Origin: Gemmatimonadaceae bacterium
GTDB taxonomy: Bacteria > Gemmatimonadota > Gemmatimonadetes > Gemmatimonadales > Gemmatimonadaceae
Direction: 5' to 3'
Length of the DNA stretch: 53,134 bases
Assembly: GCA_019752115.1 (NCBI GenBank)
Contig: JAIEMN010000017.1
Location: 1-53,134, forward strand
The position numbers were made by a program, and so were the translations under genes. A model generated the notes under the pieces. That model was not told the origin of the DNA. It worked only from the letters and a program-made list of their open reading frames with translations, and did not search any database. Each line of letters starts with the position of its first letter. Positions within the stretch are counted from its first letter, which is position 1. Shown here piece after piece: positions 1-8,385 of the stretch.

Positions 1-57
1 GAGAAGCGCAAAGCGGGGCTGATGCGATCCACCGTCACGGCTCACGCGGAGCTGTGA
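1..57 (+). CDS. C-terminal tail of an ORF inside the insertion sequence (partial)
   Basis: The frame is open from base 1 and ends in TGA at 55-57, giving 18 residues that start EKRKAGLM. It stops 62 bases before the predicted tip of the element, where the last IS gene (istB in IS21 elements) would be expected to end. The piece is too short to identify, so the link to istB rests on position only. Confidence 0.3.
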   Translation, partial: EKRKAGLMRSTVTAHAEL

Positions 58-119
58 TCTTCACCGGGTGGGGACTTTGACACGATCACTGGGTGGGGAG
101 AATCAGGCGATCATTGACA
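1..119. mobile_element. End of an IS21-type insertion sequence (rest lies left of the window)
   Basis: The stretch contains three spaced copies of a GATC-led motif. Two of them carry GGGTGGGGA cores (about 64-74 and 91-99) and the last runs into a terminal TTGACA at 114-119. Read from the outside, the element begins TGTCAATGATCGCC. Several short terminal repeats and a TGT...ACA tip are typical of IS21-family ends. The gene to the right becomes coding straight after position 119 without its own start region, as expected if the element landed inside it. The other end and the target duplication are outside the window, so family and length are inferred. Confidence 0.5.
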
Positions 120-120
120 G

Positions 121-1569
121 GCGGTGGCGACGCGGGCGCTCGAGCGTTGTCCCGCACATGCGGCGACGCTCTGTGAGCGCCTCAAGGGGTACGTGGCGTA
201 CACGGTCGGCGACTGGAAGGGTGCCGAGCGCCTCTTTCGGGCGGTGTTTCGGCTCCTGCCCGCCGATGAGCGGTGTGCGTGGCGCTCGGTCGAGACGCTG
301 CTTCCACCACGGGAGGCTGCGACGTACGCCGCGGTGCCGTGCGCCGCGCGCGATTCGCTCGATACCGCGTTCTGGTGGCTGGCCACGCCGTTCTTCGCCG
401 AGGAAGTGAACCTGCGGTTGGTGGAGCATCTGGCCCGGCAGATCCGCAACGAACTCGTGATGGAGCTGCCGCTGGACGCGCATCACGATCTGCGCCGCGA
501 GGTGGGTGGCACCGCGATCGAAGCGATGCGCCTGCGCTACGGGTGGCCGCAGCATCTGTTCTGGGCGGGTGCCGAGCAGGACAAGACGCACACGCACTAT
601 CAGGGCGCGCACAACGCGCCCCCCTTTCCCTCGGTGGAGTACTGGCGCGCCAACTCACCCACGCTGCCCGCGTGGCGCGTGGCCTCGGCGCCACTCACGG
701 TGGCCGACAGCGACTACGCCACCGATCCGCCGATGGAGGTGACGGCGGAGACGTGGTGGCCTCGCGAGTTCTTCCTGCATCCGCGCGGGAGTGTGGGGCG
801 TCTTCCGAACACGCAGGCGGTGGTGTTGCGTCGCGATACGACGGCGCTCGTGCTGCTCGCCGCGCAGCTCACCGGCGGCCTGTTGGATGTCCTGCCCGCG
901 ATCGACGGGCAGCTCTTTCTGATGCACAGCCCGGCGCCCGGTGAGGTGCGCGAGGTGGCATCGACGCGCGGTGGCCGAGGGGATCGTGTGTTCGTCGAGG
1001 GGCGGGTGCGTGCGAGCGGTGTGCTGTCGGCGGAGCTGCTTCTTAAGGGCGGTGGGGTGGCCGGGTTGCGGAGCCGCATGGGGATCACACCGGAGATGCT
1101 GGGCCCGATGGCCGCGACACGGTGCGCGGTCTCGACCCCGATGCTACTCGACGCTGCAGCCGTGCAGCGTCGGGGGCTGATGGATGTCCGCGAGGGGTTG
1201 CTGGGCAGTCTACGGCTCACCGCACCGTCGAAGATTGGCGTGGCCTGGGAGAGTTACGGGTTTCGCGAATCGGATACCGTGTCGGTGTCGCTGCGCATCA
1301 GTGGCCTGGCGACACAGACCGCGCTGCAGCGCGCCGGGCGCTTCTTCGGTCTCGGCGATGATCCGAAGGTGGGGCTGGCGATCAGCTGGCGCGAGCCGAG
1401 CCCGGAGCATGTGGTGCTGAAGGTGGATGCCGCCACGCCGACGCTGCTGCGTGAGCTGGCGTTGGATATCAGTCAACTGCGCGCCGGTGCCTACGAGGTC
1501 GAAGTGGCGATGGAACGCCGCGGGTGCGGGGTGGTGACCGGCCGGCGAGGCTTCACCGTGTTACGATAG
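121..1569 (+). CDS. TPR-like protein of unknown function, 5' end removed by the insertion sequence
   Basis: The open frame begins right at the predicted IS edge; an in-frame TGA inside the element (115-117) closes it upstream. The first usable start is GTG at 124, giving 481 residues. The first 40 residues look like a TPR helix pair (ERLKGYVAYTVGDWKGAERL), so the protein begins mid-repeat. The middle (about 80-150) has Trp/Arg-rich stretches such as AFWWLATPF and RYGWPQ. The C-terminal third reads like beta-sandwich sequence with alternating hydrophobic residues. No catalytic motif is visible. The native N-terminus, including any signal peptide, is probably lost, so the product is likely non-functional or altered. 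I do not recognise the family with certainty. Confidence 0.7.
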   Translation, partial: AVATRALERCPAHAATLCERLKGYVAYTVGDWKGAERLFRAVFRLLPADERCAWRSVETLLPPREAATYAAVPCAARDSLDTAFWWLATPFFAEEVNLRLVEHLARQIRNELVMELPLDAHHDLRREVGGTAIEAMRLRYGWPQHLFWAGAEQDKTHTHYQGAHNAPPFPSVEYWRANSPTLPAWRVASAPLTVADSDYATDPPMEVTAETWWPREFFLHPRGSVGRLPNTQAVVLRRDTTALVLLAAQLTGGLLDVLPAIDGQLFLMHSPAPGEVREVASTRGGRGDRVFVEGRVRASGVLSAELLLKGGGVAGLRSRMGITPEMLGPMAATRCAVSTPMLLDAAAVQRRGLMDVREGLLGSLRLTAPSKIGVAWESYGFRESDTVSVSLRISGLATQTALQRAGRFFGLGDDPKVGLAISWREPSPEHVVLKVDAATPTLLRELALDISQLRAGAYEVEVAMERRGCGVVTGRRGFTVLR

Positions 1570-1610
1570 GGGCACGACGCCCCGACCTATCCGACCTTCG
1601 AGGAGTGCTC

Positions 1611-2078
1611 ATGTCCCGTCTCTCGCCGTGGTTCGCTGCTGGTGCGCTGACGTTCGTGCTCGGGACGATTGCCGGCGCGCAGCCCGCCAATCCGCGCTTC
1701 GGGCGCTGGCTCCTCAAGTCAGACGCGCCGGCGCCGGCCAGCAACATCATGACGTACGAGCCGTTCGGCGCGCAGGGCATGAAGGTCACCATTCAGGCGG
1801 TGAGTGCGCGCGGGGATACGACGCGCTGGTGGTACACCACGGACTTCGACGGCCGCGACATGCCGGTCACCGGCAATGCGGGGCAGACACACGCGGCGGT
1901 GCGAACGGTGAGCCCGTTCATCAACGAAATCGTGAACTCGAACAACGGCCGGGTGACGCAGCGGCTGACCAATGTACTGTCGCCCGATCACAACACGATT
2001 GCCGTGATCTACATGCGCGAGGATGCGACCGGGGCGACGACGGGCGTCACGTTTGCGACGTACGTGCGGATGCGGTGA
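1611..2078 (+). CDS. Small exported protein of unknown function
   Basis: 155 residues. The ATG at 1611 is chosen because AGGAG lies at 1601-1605 and the protein then opens with a clear signal peptide (MSRLSPWFAAGALTFVLGTI, cleavage near AGAQ). The mature part is a small beta-rich domain with repeated W-YTTDFDGRD and VTGNAG-type turns and no Cys or obvious active site. It sits 41 bases after the truncated TPR gene and converges on the minus-strand gene at 2047-3408, overlapping its 3' end by 32 bases. Function unknown; probably periplasmic. Confidence 0.75.
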   Translation: MSRLSPWFAAGALTFVLGTIAGAQPANPRFGRWLLKSDAPAPASNIMTYEPFGAQGMKVTIQAVSARGDTTRWWYTTDFDGRDMPVTGNAGQTHAAVRTVSPFINEIVNSNNGRVTQRLTNVLSPDHNTIAVIYMREDATGATTGVTFATYVRMR

Positions 2079-3408
2079 GCGCTGGTGGGTTGATCCACTG
2101 CTCCGCGCCGACGGCGGTGGCGCGCTGGGCCTGCCGCAGGATGGTGCGTGTCGAGTTGAACGCATGCGCCGCTTCGTACGGGTCGTACACGATGAGCGGC
2201 GCCTCGCTGGCGACCCGATTGCCGACGGCGTAGCCCATCAGCGCGCGGGCGTATCGCTCGGTCTCGGCGCTTGCCGTGTCGTCGCGCGGTCGTGCGGTGA
2301 AGAGCGCGTTGAGCGACGGCTGCGGCCCGTCGTTGGCCACTGCGGTGGCGACCATGGCGACGACGGTGTTGCAGAGAAAATTGGTATCGAAGCCCAGTGG
2401 GCTATACGATCCCGACGACGGTTGATGCGCGTCGAACGCCTCGAGGAGTGCGTCCCGGTTGTCGAGTACGCGTTCGCGCAGTTCGGCGTGATCGGCCTGA
2501 TGGGTGCGCAGCCACTGGGGCGTCTTATTCGTGGCAAACGACGGATCTGCTGAGAGGCCGTTGAGCAATGCCTCGATCGTGCGTGCGTGTTCAACGCCAT
2601 CGGCGTCGGCCGATCGCTCGACTTCAAAATCGCGCAGGCAATTCAGCACGCCGTAAATCACCAGTGGGTAGTCGACGACGTTGTCCGCGCGCATCAACGC
2701 GACGTCGCGCCGGTACATGAAGCGCATGCCCCAGCGCAGGTGCCCGCCGAGGACGGCGGCACATGCGTGCGCCATGCGGCGGCGCCGGTCGTCGGTGAGC
2801 ACGTCGAATCGCCGGGCGATGACCTCGTAGGGGTGCTCGTCGGGAGAGTACTGCGAGATAGACGACAGCAGCAGGGTTTCGACGTCATCGACCAGCGGGC
2901 AGTTGCTGCGGTCGCGACCGTGCAGGGCGCGCAGCAGTGCCGTGGCGCGGTCGATGTTCTCGTTTGGGTCGCCTTCCTCAAAGGCGCGAACCACGAGCAG
3001 CCCGAGAATGGAGAGGAAGTAGTGGTCGAGGAGCACGGCGAGGGCGGCGCGCTGGCGTCCCGCGGGGACCTGATCCAGCGCGCAGCGGTCGAGCATCAAT
3101 ACCGGCGTGATGTCGGGGGCGAAGCGGTGCGCGACGTAATCCCAGCTCTCGAGCACGTGCAGGCCGGCGCGCCGGGCGCGGGTGTCGAAGCTGTGCACGA
3201 TGCGCTGCAGGCGCAGCGGCTCGGCGTCGGTCGGAAAGAGGTGCGACCGCATCGCATTGCGCAGCGCGATGGCGCTTTGGCGCGGGTCGTCCATCTCGGT
3301 GAGCGCGTCGAGAATGCGCGGACGCAGGCCGTCGCGCAGCGCGTGTTCGAGCAGATCACAGGCACTGGCGTAGGTGATGTCACTGCGCTGGTGCTTGTGG
3401 CGTGTCAC
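2047..3408 (-). CDS. Unknown 453-residue helical protein, translationally coupled to cytochrome c
   Basis: It starts at GTG (3408-3406), which overlaps the TGA of the upstream cytochrome gene in a GTGA arrangement, so translation is probably coupled. There is no signal peptide or clear membrane segment. Charged helices dominate, with many Arg and Asp residues (for example RRRRMAHACAAV and RFMYRRDVALMRADN). No motif I know is present. The gene order sulfite dehydrogenase, cytochrome c, this protein suggests a role tied to that redox pair, perhaps in assembly or regulation, but that is inference from position only. The 3' end overlaps the plus-strand gene at 1611 by 32 bases. Confidence 0.7.
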   Translation of the reverse strand: MTRHKHQRSDITYASACDLLEHALRDGLRPRILDALTEMDDPRQSAIALRNAMRSHLFPTDAEPLRLQRIVHSFDTRARRAGLHVLESWDYVAHRFAPDITPVLMLDRCALDQVPAGRQRAALAVLLDHYFLSILGLLVVRAFEEGDPNENIDRATALLRALHGRDRSNCPLVDDVETLLLSSISQYSPDEHPYEVIARRFDVLTDDRRRRMAHACAAVLGGHLRWGMRFMYRRDVALMRADNVVDYPLVIYGVLNCLRDFEVERSADADGVEHARTIEALLNGLSADPSFATNKTPQWLRTHQADHAELRERVLDNRDALLEAFDAHQPSSGSYSPLGFDTNFLCNTVVAMVATAVANDGPQPSLNALFTARPRDDTASAETERYARALMGYAVGNRVASEAPLIVYDPYEAAHAFNSTRTILRQAQRATAVGAEQWINPPALTASARTSQT

Positions 3409-4001
3409 CGGAACCCGGGGCCTCCCTTCCGATCGTCGCGCACGAACCGATCGCGCGATGGCATGACGACCTTGGGGAGCGAGGTGGCGTCGATGACCTG
3501 GTCCTTGGGGATGACCTCGTTCTGCGCGAGGAGCCAGGCGATCACGCCGTACGTCTCATCCGCCGAGAGCGACCCGGGCGCCGACTGTGGCATCGCGCGC
3601 CGGATGTAGTCGTAGAGCGTGGTGGCGTAGGGCCAGTAGTTGCCGATCGTCTTCACGTGGCCGACGGAGTCGGCAAAAGAGAAGTTGCGCGGCTCTCGCC
3701 CCACGAGTTTGGGATTGGGCGCGATGCCCTCGCCGTTGGGTCCGTGGCAGGAAGCGCACTTGGCGGCGTAGACGATCGCGCCGGTTGTCGCGGTGCCACT
3801 GCCGGCGGGGAGCCCTTCGCCTTTGGGGTTCACATCGAGATCCCACGCCGCGATCTCCTGCGCCGAGGCCTCGCGCCCGAGGGCGAAGCGCGCGGGATAG
3901 GCGGGGGCGGGGTGCACGGTGCCGCGCGTCGTGGTGTCGCTGCCGCCACCGCAGGCGGTGAGCAGCGCGAGCGCACCGAGCATGACGAGGGCGCGCGTCA
4001 T
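3405..4001 (-). CDS. Lipoprotein monoheme cytochrome c, partner of the sulfite dehydrogenase
   Basis: 198 residues from ATG at 4001, whose ATGA overlaps the stop of the upstream molybdoenzyme. A lipobox (LLTAC, Cys17) marks a lipid-anchored exported protein. One heme-binding motif, CASCH, is at 82-86, and a likely axial Met is in RRAMPQSAP near 137. It should take electrons from the molybdenum cofactor enzyme encoded just upstream, in the way SorB or SoxD serve SorA or SoxC. It has one heme, closer to SorB than to the two-heme SoxD, and is longer than SorB. A further in-frame start 45 bases upstream is less likely because it would bury the signal sequence. Confidence 0.88.
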   Translation of the reverse strand: MTRALVMLGALALLTACGGGSDTTTRGTVHPAPAYPARFALGREASAQEIAAWDLDVNPKGEGLPAGSGTATTGAIVYAAKCASCHGPNGEGIAPNPKLVGREPRNFSFADSVGHVKTIGNYWPYATTLYDYIRRAMPQSAPGSLSADETYGVIAWLLAQNEVIPKDQVIDATSLPKVVMPSRDRFVRDDRKGGPGFR

Positions 4002-5308
4002 GCGGCACCGCCATAGGTCACGGTGCCGTCGGCGGCGACTGCCCACGCGCGAATGTGGTTGTAGTGGTAGTCGGTCCCCACACCGCGCGCGGCGCGGTAC
4101 TCGGCGAGCGTGGGCTGCACGTAGCCGGTTTCATCTACCGCGCGGCTCATGAGCGTGGCTGGCTTGCCATCCCATTGCCACAGGTGCTGAAAGCGCACGG
4201 CGGCCTTTGCGGTGGGGGTGCCCATCAGTTCTGCGGCGGTCCACGTCGCGCCGCCGTCGGTGGAGATATCCACGGCGGTGATGCGCCCGCGGCCGCTCCA
4301 CGCGAGACCGCGCACCGGCACCCAGCCCGGCTTCGCGACCTTGGCGGGATACGTGGGCGTGGTGATGATGGACTTGGCGTCGATCTCGAAGGAGAACATG
4401 CGCGCCTTGCCGCCGGGGAGCGGGTCGGTGTACTTCGACGTTTCGTCCTTCGACATGTTCGGCTCGCGAATGAGCTCGAGCCGCCGGATCCACTTGATGT
4501 TGGTGTTTCCCTCCCAGCCGGGGAGGAACAGGCGCGCGGGGAAGCCCGCGGCGGGGCGCAGCGGCTCGCCGTTCAGCGCGTACACGAGCAGCGCATCGTC
4601 GAGCAGCTTGCTCACCGGAATGCTGCGCGACAGCAGCGCGGCGTCACCGCCTTCGGCGAGTGCCCACTCGGCGCCGGCTTTCACGCCGGCCTCGGCGAGC
4701 AGCGTCTTGACCGGCACGCCGGTCCACTCGCCGTTGGCAAAGAGACCGTCGATGTTCTGGGGCGAGAGATCCGGCTTGGTGCCCTTGTAGGCGAGCCGCC
4801 CGTTGCCGGAGCACTCGAGGAAGTACACGCGGCTCACGGCCGGAAAGGTCATGAGGTCGTCGAGCGTGAACGCGAGCGGGCGATCGACGAGGCCGTGCAG
4901 CAGCAGCTTGTAGGTGGCCGGATCGATCGTGGGAACGCCGGCGTGGTGGCGCTCGAACTGCAGATCAGTGGGGGTGATCGTGCCGCTGAACTGATGCAGC
5001 GGCGTCAGCGAGCTGCCCGACACGGCCCCGATGGGATTGCGCCCCGTTGTCACGAACGGTGAGCGCTCACTGATGGCCGAGGTGGGCGCGCCGAGGACCT
5101 TGGTGGGGTCGGCCGGGGCGCTTGGCGGCGGTGCCGGCGGCGGCGGGGCCGCCGGTTGCGCGGCCGGTTGGGTCGCGGCGGCGAGCTGCTCGAAGGAGCC
5201 CACGAGTGCAAGACCGGCCGCGACGGCGGCACCGCCGATCACGGTGCGGCGGTGGACGTGCGGCGGCGGAGGCGTCTCCGGCTGTTCGGAGGAGGGGCCA
5301 GGCGTCAT
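3998..5308 (-). CDS. SoxC/SorA-type sulfite dehydrogenase, molybdopterin subunit
   Basis: 436 residues from ATG at 5308; the open frame extends to 5365 but the added residues lack signal character. A twin-arginine-like start (HRRTVIGG, Arg20-Arg21, then a hydrophobic run to about 40) fits Tat export with a folded cofactor. A Pro/Ala-rich linker (47-68) follows. The molybdopterin domain shows the family Mo ligand in FLECSGNG (Cys166), and the C-terminal part has the dimerisation-domain pattern GLAWSGRGRI...DISTDGGATW. Expected reaction: oxidation of sulfite, or a sulfur compound related to it, to sulfate in the periplasm, with electrons going to the cytochrome encoded next. No other sox genes are nearby, so stand-alone sulfite detoxification is more likely than a full Sox pathway. 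Confidence 0.9.
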   Translation of the reverse strand: MTPGPSSEQPETPPPPHVHRRTVIGGAAVAAGLALVGSFEQLAAATQPAAQPAAPPPPAPPPSAPADPTKVLGAPTSAISERSPFVTTGRNPIGAVSGSSLTPLHQFSGTITPTDLQFERHHAGVPTIDPATYKLLLHGLVDRPLAFTLDDLMTFPAVSRVYFLECSGNGRLAYKGTKPDLSPQNIDGLFANGEWTGVPVKTLLAEAGVKAGAEWALAEGGDAALLSRSIPVSKLLDDALLVYALNGEPLRPAAGFPARLFLPGWEGNTNIKWIRRLELIREPNMSKDETSKYTDPLPGGKARMFSFEIDAKSIITTPTYPAKVAKPGWVPVRGLAWSGRGRITAVDISTDGGATWTAAELMGTPTAKAAVRFQHLWQWDGKPATLMSRAVDETGYVQPTLAEYRAARGVGTDYHYNHIRAWAVAADGTVTYGGAA

Positions 5309-5380
5309 GGGCGTCGGGAGGGGGACGAACCGATGCCTATTCTCGGGCCCGGGGCCGCGGCGCACAAGGGCGCCGTCGCC

Positions 5381-6028
5381 CTACTTGCCCTTCGTGTCCT
5401 CCCAGAGCGCGCCGAACTGCTTCTTGAGCGCGTCGAGCTTGGGCAGATCGTTGTACACGATGTACGGCTGGTCGGTGTGCGTGTACAGGTAGTTCTGGTG
5501 ATACCGCTCGGCGTCGTAGAACTTGTCGAGCGGCTTGACCTCGGTCACGATGGGCTTGCGATAGACCTTGGCGGCGGTGAGCTGGGCGATGGCCGCCTTG
5601 GCCGCGGCCTGCTGCGCCGGTGAGGTGGTGAAGATCGCCGAGCGATACTGCGTGCCGATGTCGGGCCCCTGGCGATTGAGTTCGGTGGGGTCGTGCGCCA
5701 CGCGGAAGAAGACGTCGAGCAACGTGTCGTAGCCGATGACGCGTGGGTCGAAGATCACGCGCACCGATTCGGCGTGGCCGGTGCGCCCCGAGCTCACGTA
5801 CTCGTAGTCGGGGTTGACCAGCGAGCCCCCGGCGTAGCCGGAGACGACCTGCTTCACCCCCTTGAGGTGTTCGAAGACGGCTTCGACGCCCCAGAAGCAG
5901 CCGCCGGCGAAGACGGCGGTGTCGAGGGTGGCAGCTGGTGCCACCGTGGGCTTCGCGGGCTGGGCGGCGGCGATGGAGGCCGGGGCGAGGAGGAGCAGGG
6001 CGGTGAGGCGGCGCGGAAGTCGGGGCAT
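5381..6028 (-). CDS. msrA: Exported peptide methionine-S-sulfoxide reductase MsrA
   Basis: 215 residues. A signal peptide (about 1-23, MPRLPRRLTALLLLAPASIA) is followed by the MsrA domain with the catalytic GCFWGVE (Cys44), GYAGG, and RTGHAESV substrate-site segments. It repairs methionine-S-sulfoxide in proteins, here probably in the periplasm. Cys44 is the only cysteine, so the usual recycling cysteines are missing and the sulfenic acid must be reduced by an outside thiol. It lies 72 bases upstream of the sulfite dehydrogenase start on the same strand, so the two may be one redox-repair operon. Confidence 0.95.
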   Translation of the reverse strand: MPRLPRRLTALLLLAPASIAAAQPAKPTVAPAATLDTAVFAGGCFWGVEAVFEHLKGVKQVVSGYAGGSLVNPDYEYVSSGRTGHAESVRVIFDPRVIGYDTLLDVFFRVAHDPTELNRQGPDIGTQYRSAIFTTSPAQQAAAKAAIAQLTAAKVYRKPIVTEVKPLDKFYDAERYHQNYLYTHTDQPYIVYNDLPKLDALKKQFGALWEDTKGK

Positions 6029-6132
6029 GATGAGGTGTGAAGGTCTCTCTTCTTAGACACGAGCGCGCTCACAAGTTCCGGTCCGCGTTGGGCGGGGCGG
6101 CCGTTCACGCCTCCGGCGGCTCCGCCGCGTGG

Positions 6133-8385
6133 TCAGTCTTTCGCTGCCAGCATCGCCTCGGCTTGTACGCGCACCTCGTCCACATCGCTCGTCGGCGCGA
6201 ACTGCACGCGCCCACGGCCGTCCACGAGATAGAGTTGCGGCGTGCCCCAATTGTTGAACGCGGCGGAGGCCTTGCCGCCGGCGTCCAGATAGACAGGGCG
6301 CGTGAACCTGGTGCGGGCGATGGTCTCGTCGAGCGCTCGATCGCGCCGCGGCTGCTCCACGATGGTAATCATGGGCAGGCCGCGCGCGGCGAGATCCTTG
6401 CCAAGCGCCTCGATCGCCGGGAGCGCGTCCACGGCGGGGCCGCAGTTGGGCGACCAGAACACGACGAGCAGCGGTTTGCCCCCACCGAGCTGATACAGCG
6501 TGGTCGTGCGGTTCTGGAGGTCGGGAAGCGTGACATCGTCGACATGGCGCGGACGCGCTTCGGCGAGCACACGGCGCGACAACTCCGCACGCTGCGTGGC
6601 CAGCATCGTGTCCCAACCGGCGGCCCCGAGCCGGGCGCGGCCGAGAGCGTCGACGGAGCGCTTGCGTTCGGCGGCAGTCCGCGGATCGACGGCGACGCGT
6701 GCGAGATGCGGGAGGGCGAACGCGGTGTCACCGGCGGCCATGCTGGCGTTGGCGAGAGCGGTGAAGACCTCGGGATCCCACGCCGCGTCGGCGGCACGGC
6801 GCAGAATGTCAATAGCCTGCGCGCGCTCGCCGACGGTCGCGAGCGCCTGACCCAGCGCGGCATCGCTCAAGGCCCGCGACCGGAACTGTCGCCGGCCAAA
6901 GGCGTCTGCCGTTTCCGTAAGTGCCCGCGTGAACTCGGCCGGGTTCGTGCTGCGCTCGGCTGCGCGCCGGAGCTTGGCAAGCGCGACGCGTTGCAGCGAG
7001 GGAATGCGGAGGTAGACGCGCCCGGCGCTGCGATCCTGGCCGATCGTGGGCGATTCGCCCTGCGCGCGTGTCAACCAGCGTTGTACGGCGACGGCGTTCG
7101 CGTCGGTCTTGGGGATGAGGGAGAGGGCTTCCCCGGCGACCTGTCCCTGGCGACTGCGCGGTACCTCAGGCCACATCGCCTCCAGCGCGGCCAGCGCTCC
7201 GACGGAATCGCCCGTCTCCCAGGCGCGCCGCATGGCGCGCAGCATCCGCTCCTGGATGGCGAACTCGTTGGTGGGTGCGGCGCGTAGCAGTCGCGCAGCC
7301 CAGCGAGTGTTGGCCGCCGTGTCGAGTTGCCGGGTATACCAGAAGAAGCGCCCGATCTTTTCCGGATGCACCAGCCCGTGGGTGGTATAGAGCTGCTCCA
7401 ATCGCGCGGCCTGCGTGCGATGCACGGCCTTTGTGCTGTCATTGGCCAGACTCATCCAGTTCTCGAAGGACGCGAGCCACGACCACGCCTCAAGCGAATC
7501 GGGGTAGAGTGCCACCATGCGCCGCACATTGGCGAGCCCGGCTTCCCAGCCGCGTCCCATCAAGTCTTCGGCCCGCTGGTGGAGCGCGGCGAGTGACGGC
7601 TGTCCGGCGCTGGTGCTGCGCAGCACCTCCCAAGTGCGCCCGCCAAAGTCGTCCACGGCGCGCGCCGCTGTGTCCTCCACCACGAGTGCGGCGAAGACAA
7701 TGGAGTCGGGCAGTCTGAAGTGTCCCCGATACTCGTTGCCCTCCGTGCGGGTGAGTGTTCCGAGGGTGGTGACGGTGATGCCGCCGGTTTCGTCGCTGGC
7801 ACTCGCAGTGCGGACACGGGCCCGCAGGCGCAAGGTGGATGGGCGGCCAAAGAGCGCGCCCGCGGCGTAGCGTACATCCACTGCTTCGCCGGGTTTCGGC
7901 ATGGCAGGGCTCAGCGTCATGGTGCCGGCGATGATGCCGGCTTCGGCGACGGGGGTGCGGCGGAAGAGCGCCAAAGCGGCGACGGCGGCGAGACCGGCGG
8001 CGAGGAGCGTGCGCCGCGCCGCGCGGTGTGGCGCGCGCGGCGACGGCAGCGAACGCGCCACATCGCGGGGCATCGAGGCGGCGTCGAGACCATCCTCGTC
8101 GTCGATCGGCTGGCCGGGGAGCAGCACGCGGTCGCCGCTCGCCCGTGACGCGGCGATGCGAGACCAGAGCCCGGGCGGCGCGGCATCGGCGTCGCATTCG
8201 AGTGCCGCGGTGAGTGCCTCGAGGCGAGCGACCAGCTCACGACACGACGCGCAGCGCTCGAGATGGGCCGCGAGCGTCGTGGCCGGCGTGAGGAGTTCGT
8301 GCGTGTACTGCGGACCACGGCGATAGGCATCCCAGTCGGCGAGCGATGGATGCTGATCGCGTACAGCAGAAGGCGAGGTAGTCAT
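6133..8385 (-). CDS. Anti-sigma zinc-finger protein fused to TPR-like helices and a thioredoxin-like domain
   Basis: 750 residues from ATG at 8385, whose ATGA overlaps the stop of the ECF sigma gene. The N-terminal 110 residues hold a zf-HC2/ZAS anti-sigma motif H41-x3-C45-x2-C48 (HLERCASC). One membrane segment lies at about 126-141, so the rest should be outside the cytoplasm. Residues 150-250 look beta-rich, and 260-610 are helical repeats with Trp/Ala pairs (SWLASFENW). The C-terminal 130 residues are a TlpA/thioredoxin-like fold with FWSPNCGPAVD (Cys648) and the cis-Pro loop WGTPQLYLVD. The usual second cysteine (CxxC) is Ala here. It probably inhibits the sigma factor encoded upstream and senses a periplasmic cue. 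Confidence 0.85.
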   Translation of the reverse strand: MTTSPSAVRDQHPSLADWDAYRRGPQYTHELLTPATTLAAHLERCASCRELVARLEALTAALECDADAAPPGLWSRIAASRASGDRVLLPGQPIDDEDGLDAASMPRDVARSLPSPRAPHRAARRTLLAAGLAAVAALALFRRTPVAEAGIIAGTMTLSPAMPKPGEAVDVRYAAGALFGRPSTLRLRARVRTASASDETGGITVTTLGTLTRTEGNEYRGHFRLPDSIVFAALVVEDTAARAVDDFGGRTWEVLRSTSAGQPSLAALHQRAEDLMGRGWEAGLANVRRMVALYPDSLEAWSWLASFENWMSLANDSTKAVHRTQAARLEQLYTTHGLVHPEKIGRFFWYTRQLDTAANTRWAARLLRAAPTNEFAIQERMLRAMRRAWETGDSVGALAALEAMWPEVPRSRQGQVAGEALSLIPKTDANAVAVQRWLTRAQGESPTIGQDRSAGRVYLRIPSLQRVALAKLRRAAERSTNPAEFTRALTETADAFGRRQFRSRALSDAALGQALATVGERAQAIDILRRAADAAWDPEVFTALANASMAAGDTAFALPHLARVAVDPRTAAERKRSVDALGRARLGAAGWDTMLATQRAELSRRVLAEARPRHVDDVTLPDLQNRTTTLYQLGGGKPLLVVFWSPNCGPAVDALPAIEALGKDLAARGLPMITIVEQPRRDRALDETIARTRFTRPVYLDAGGKASAAFNNWGTPQLYLVDGRGRVQFAPTSDVDEVRVQAEAMLAAKD

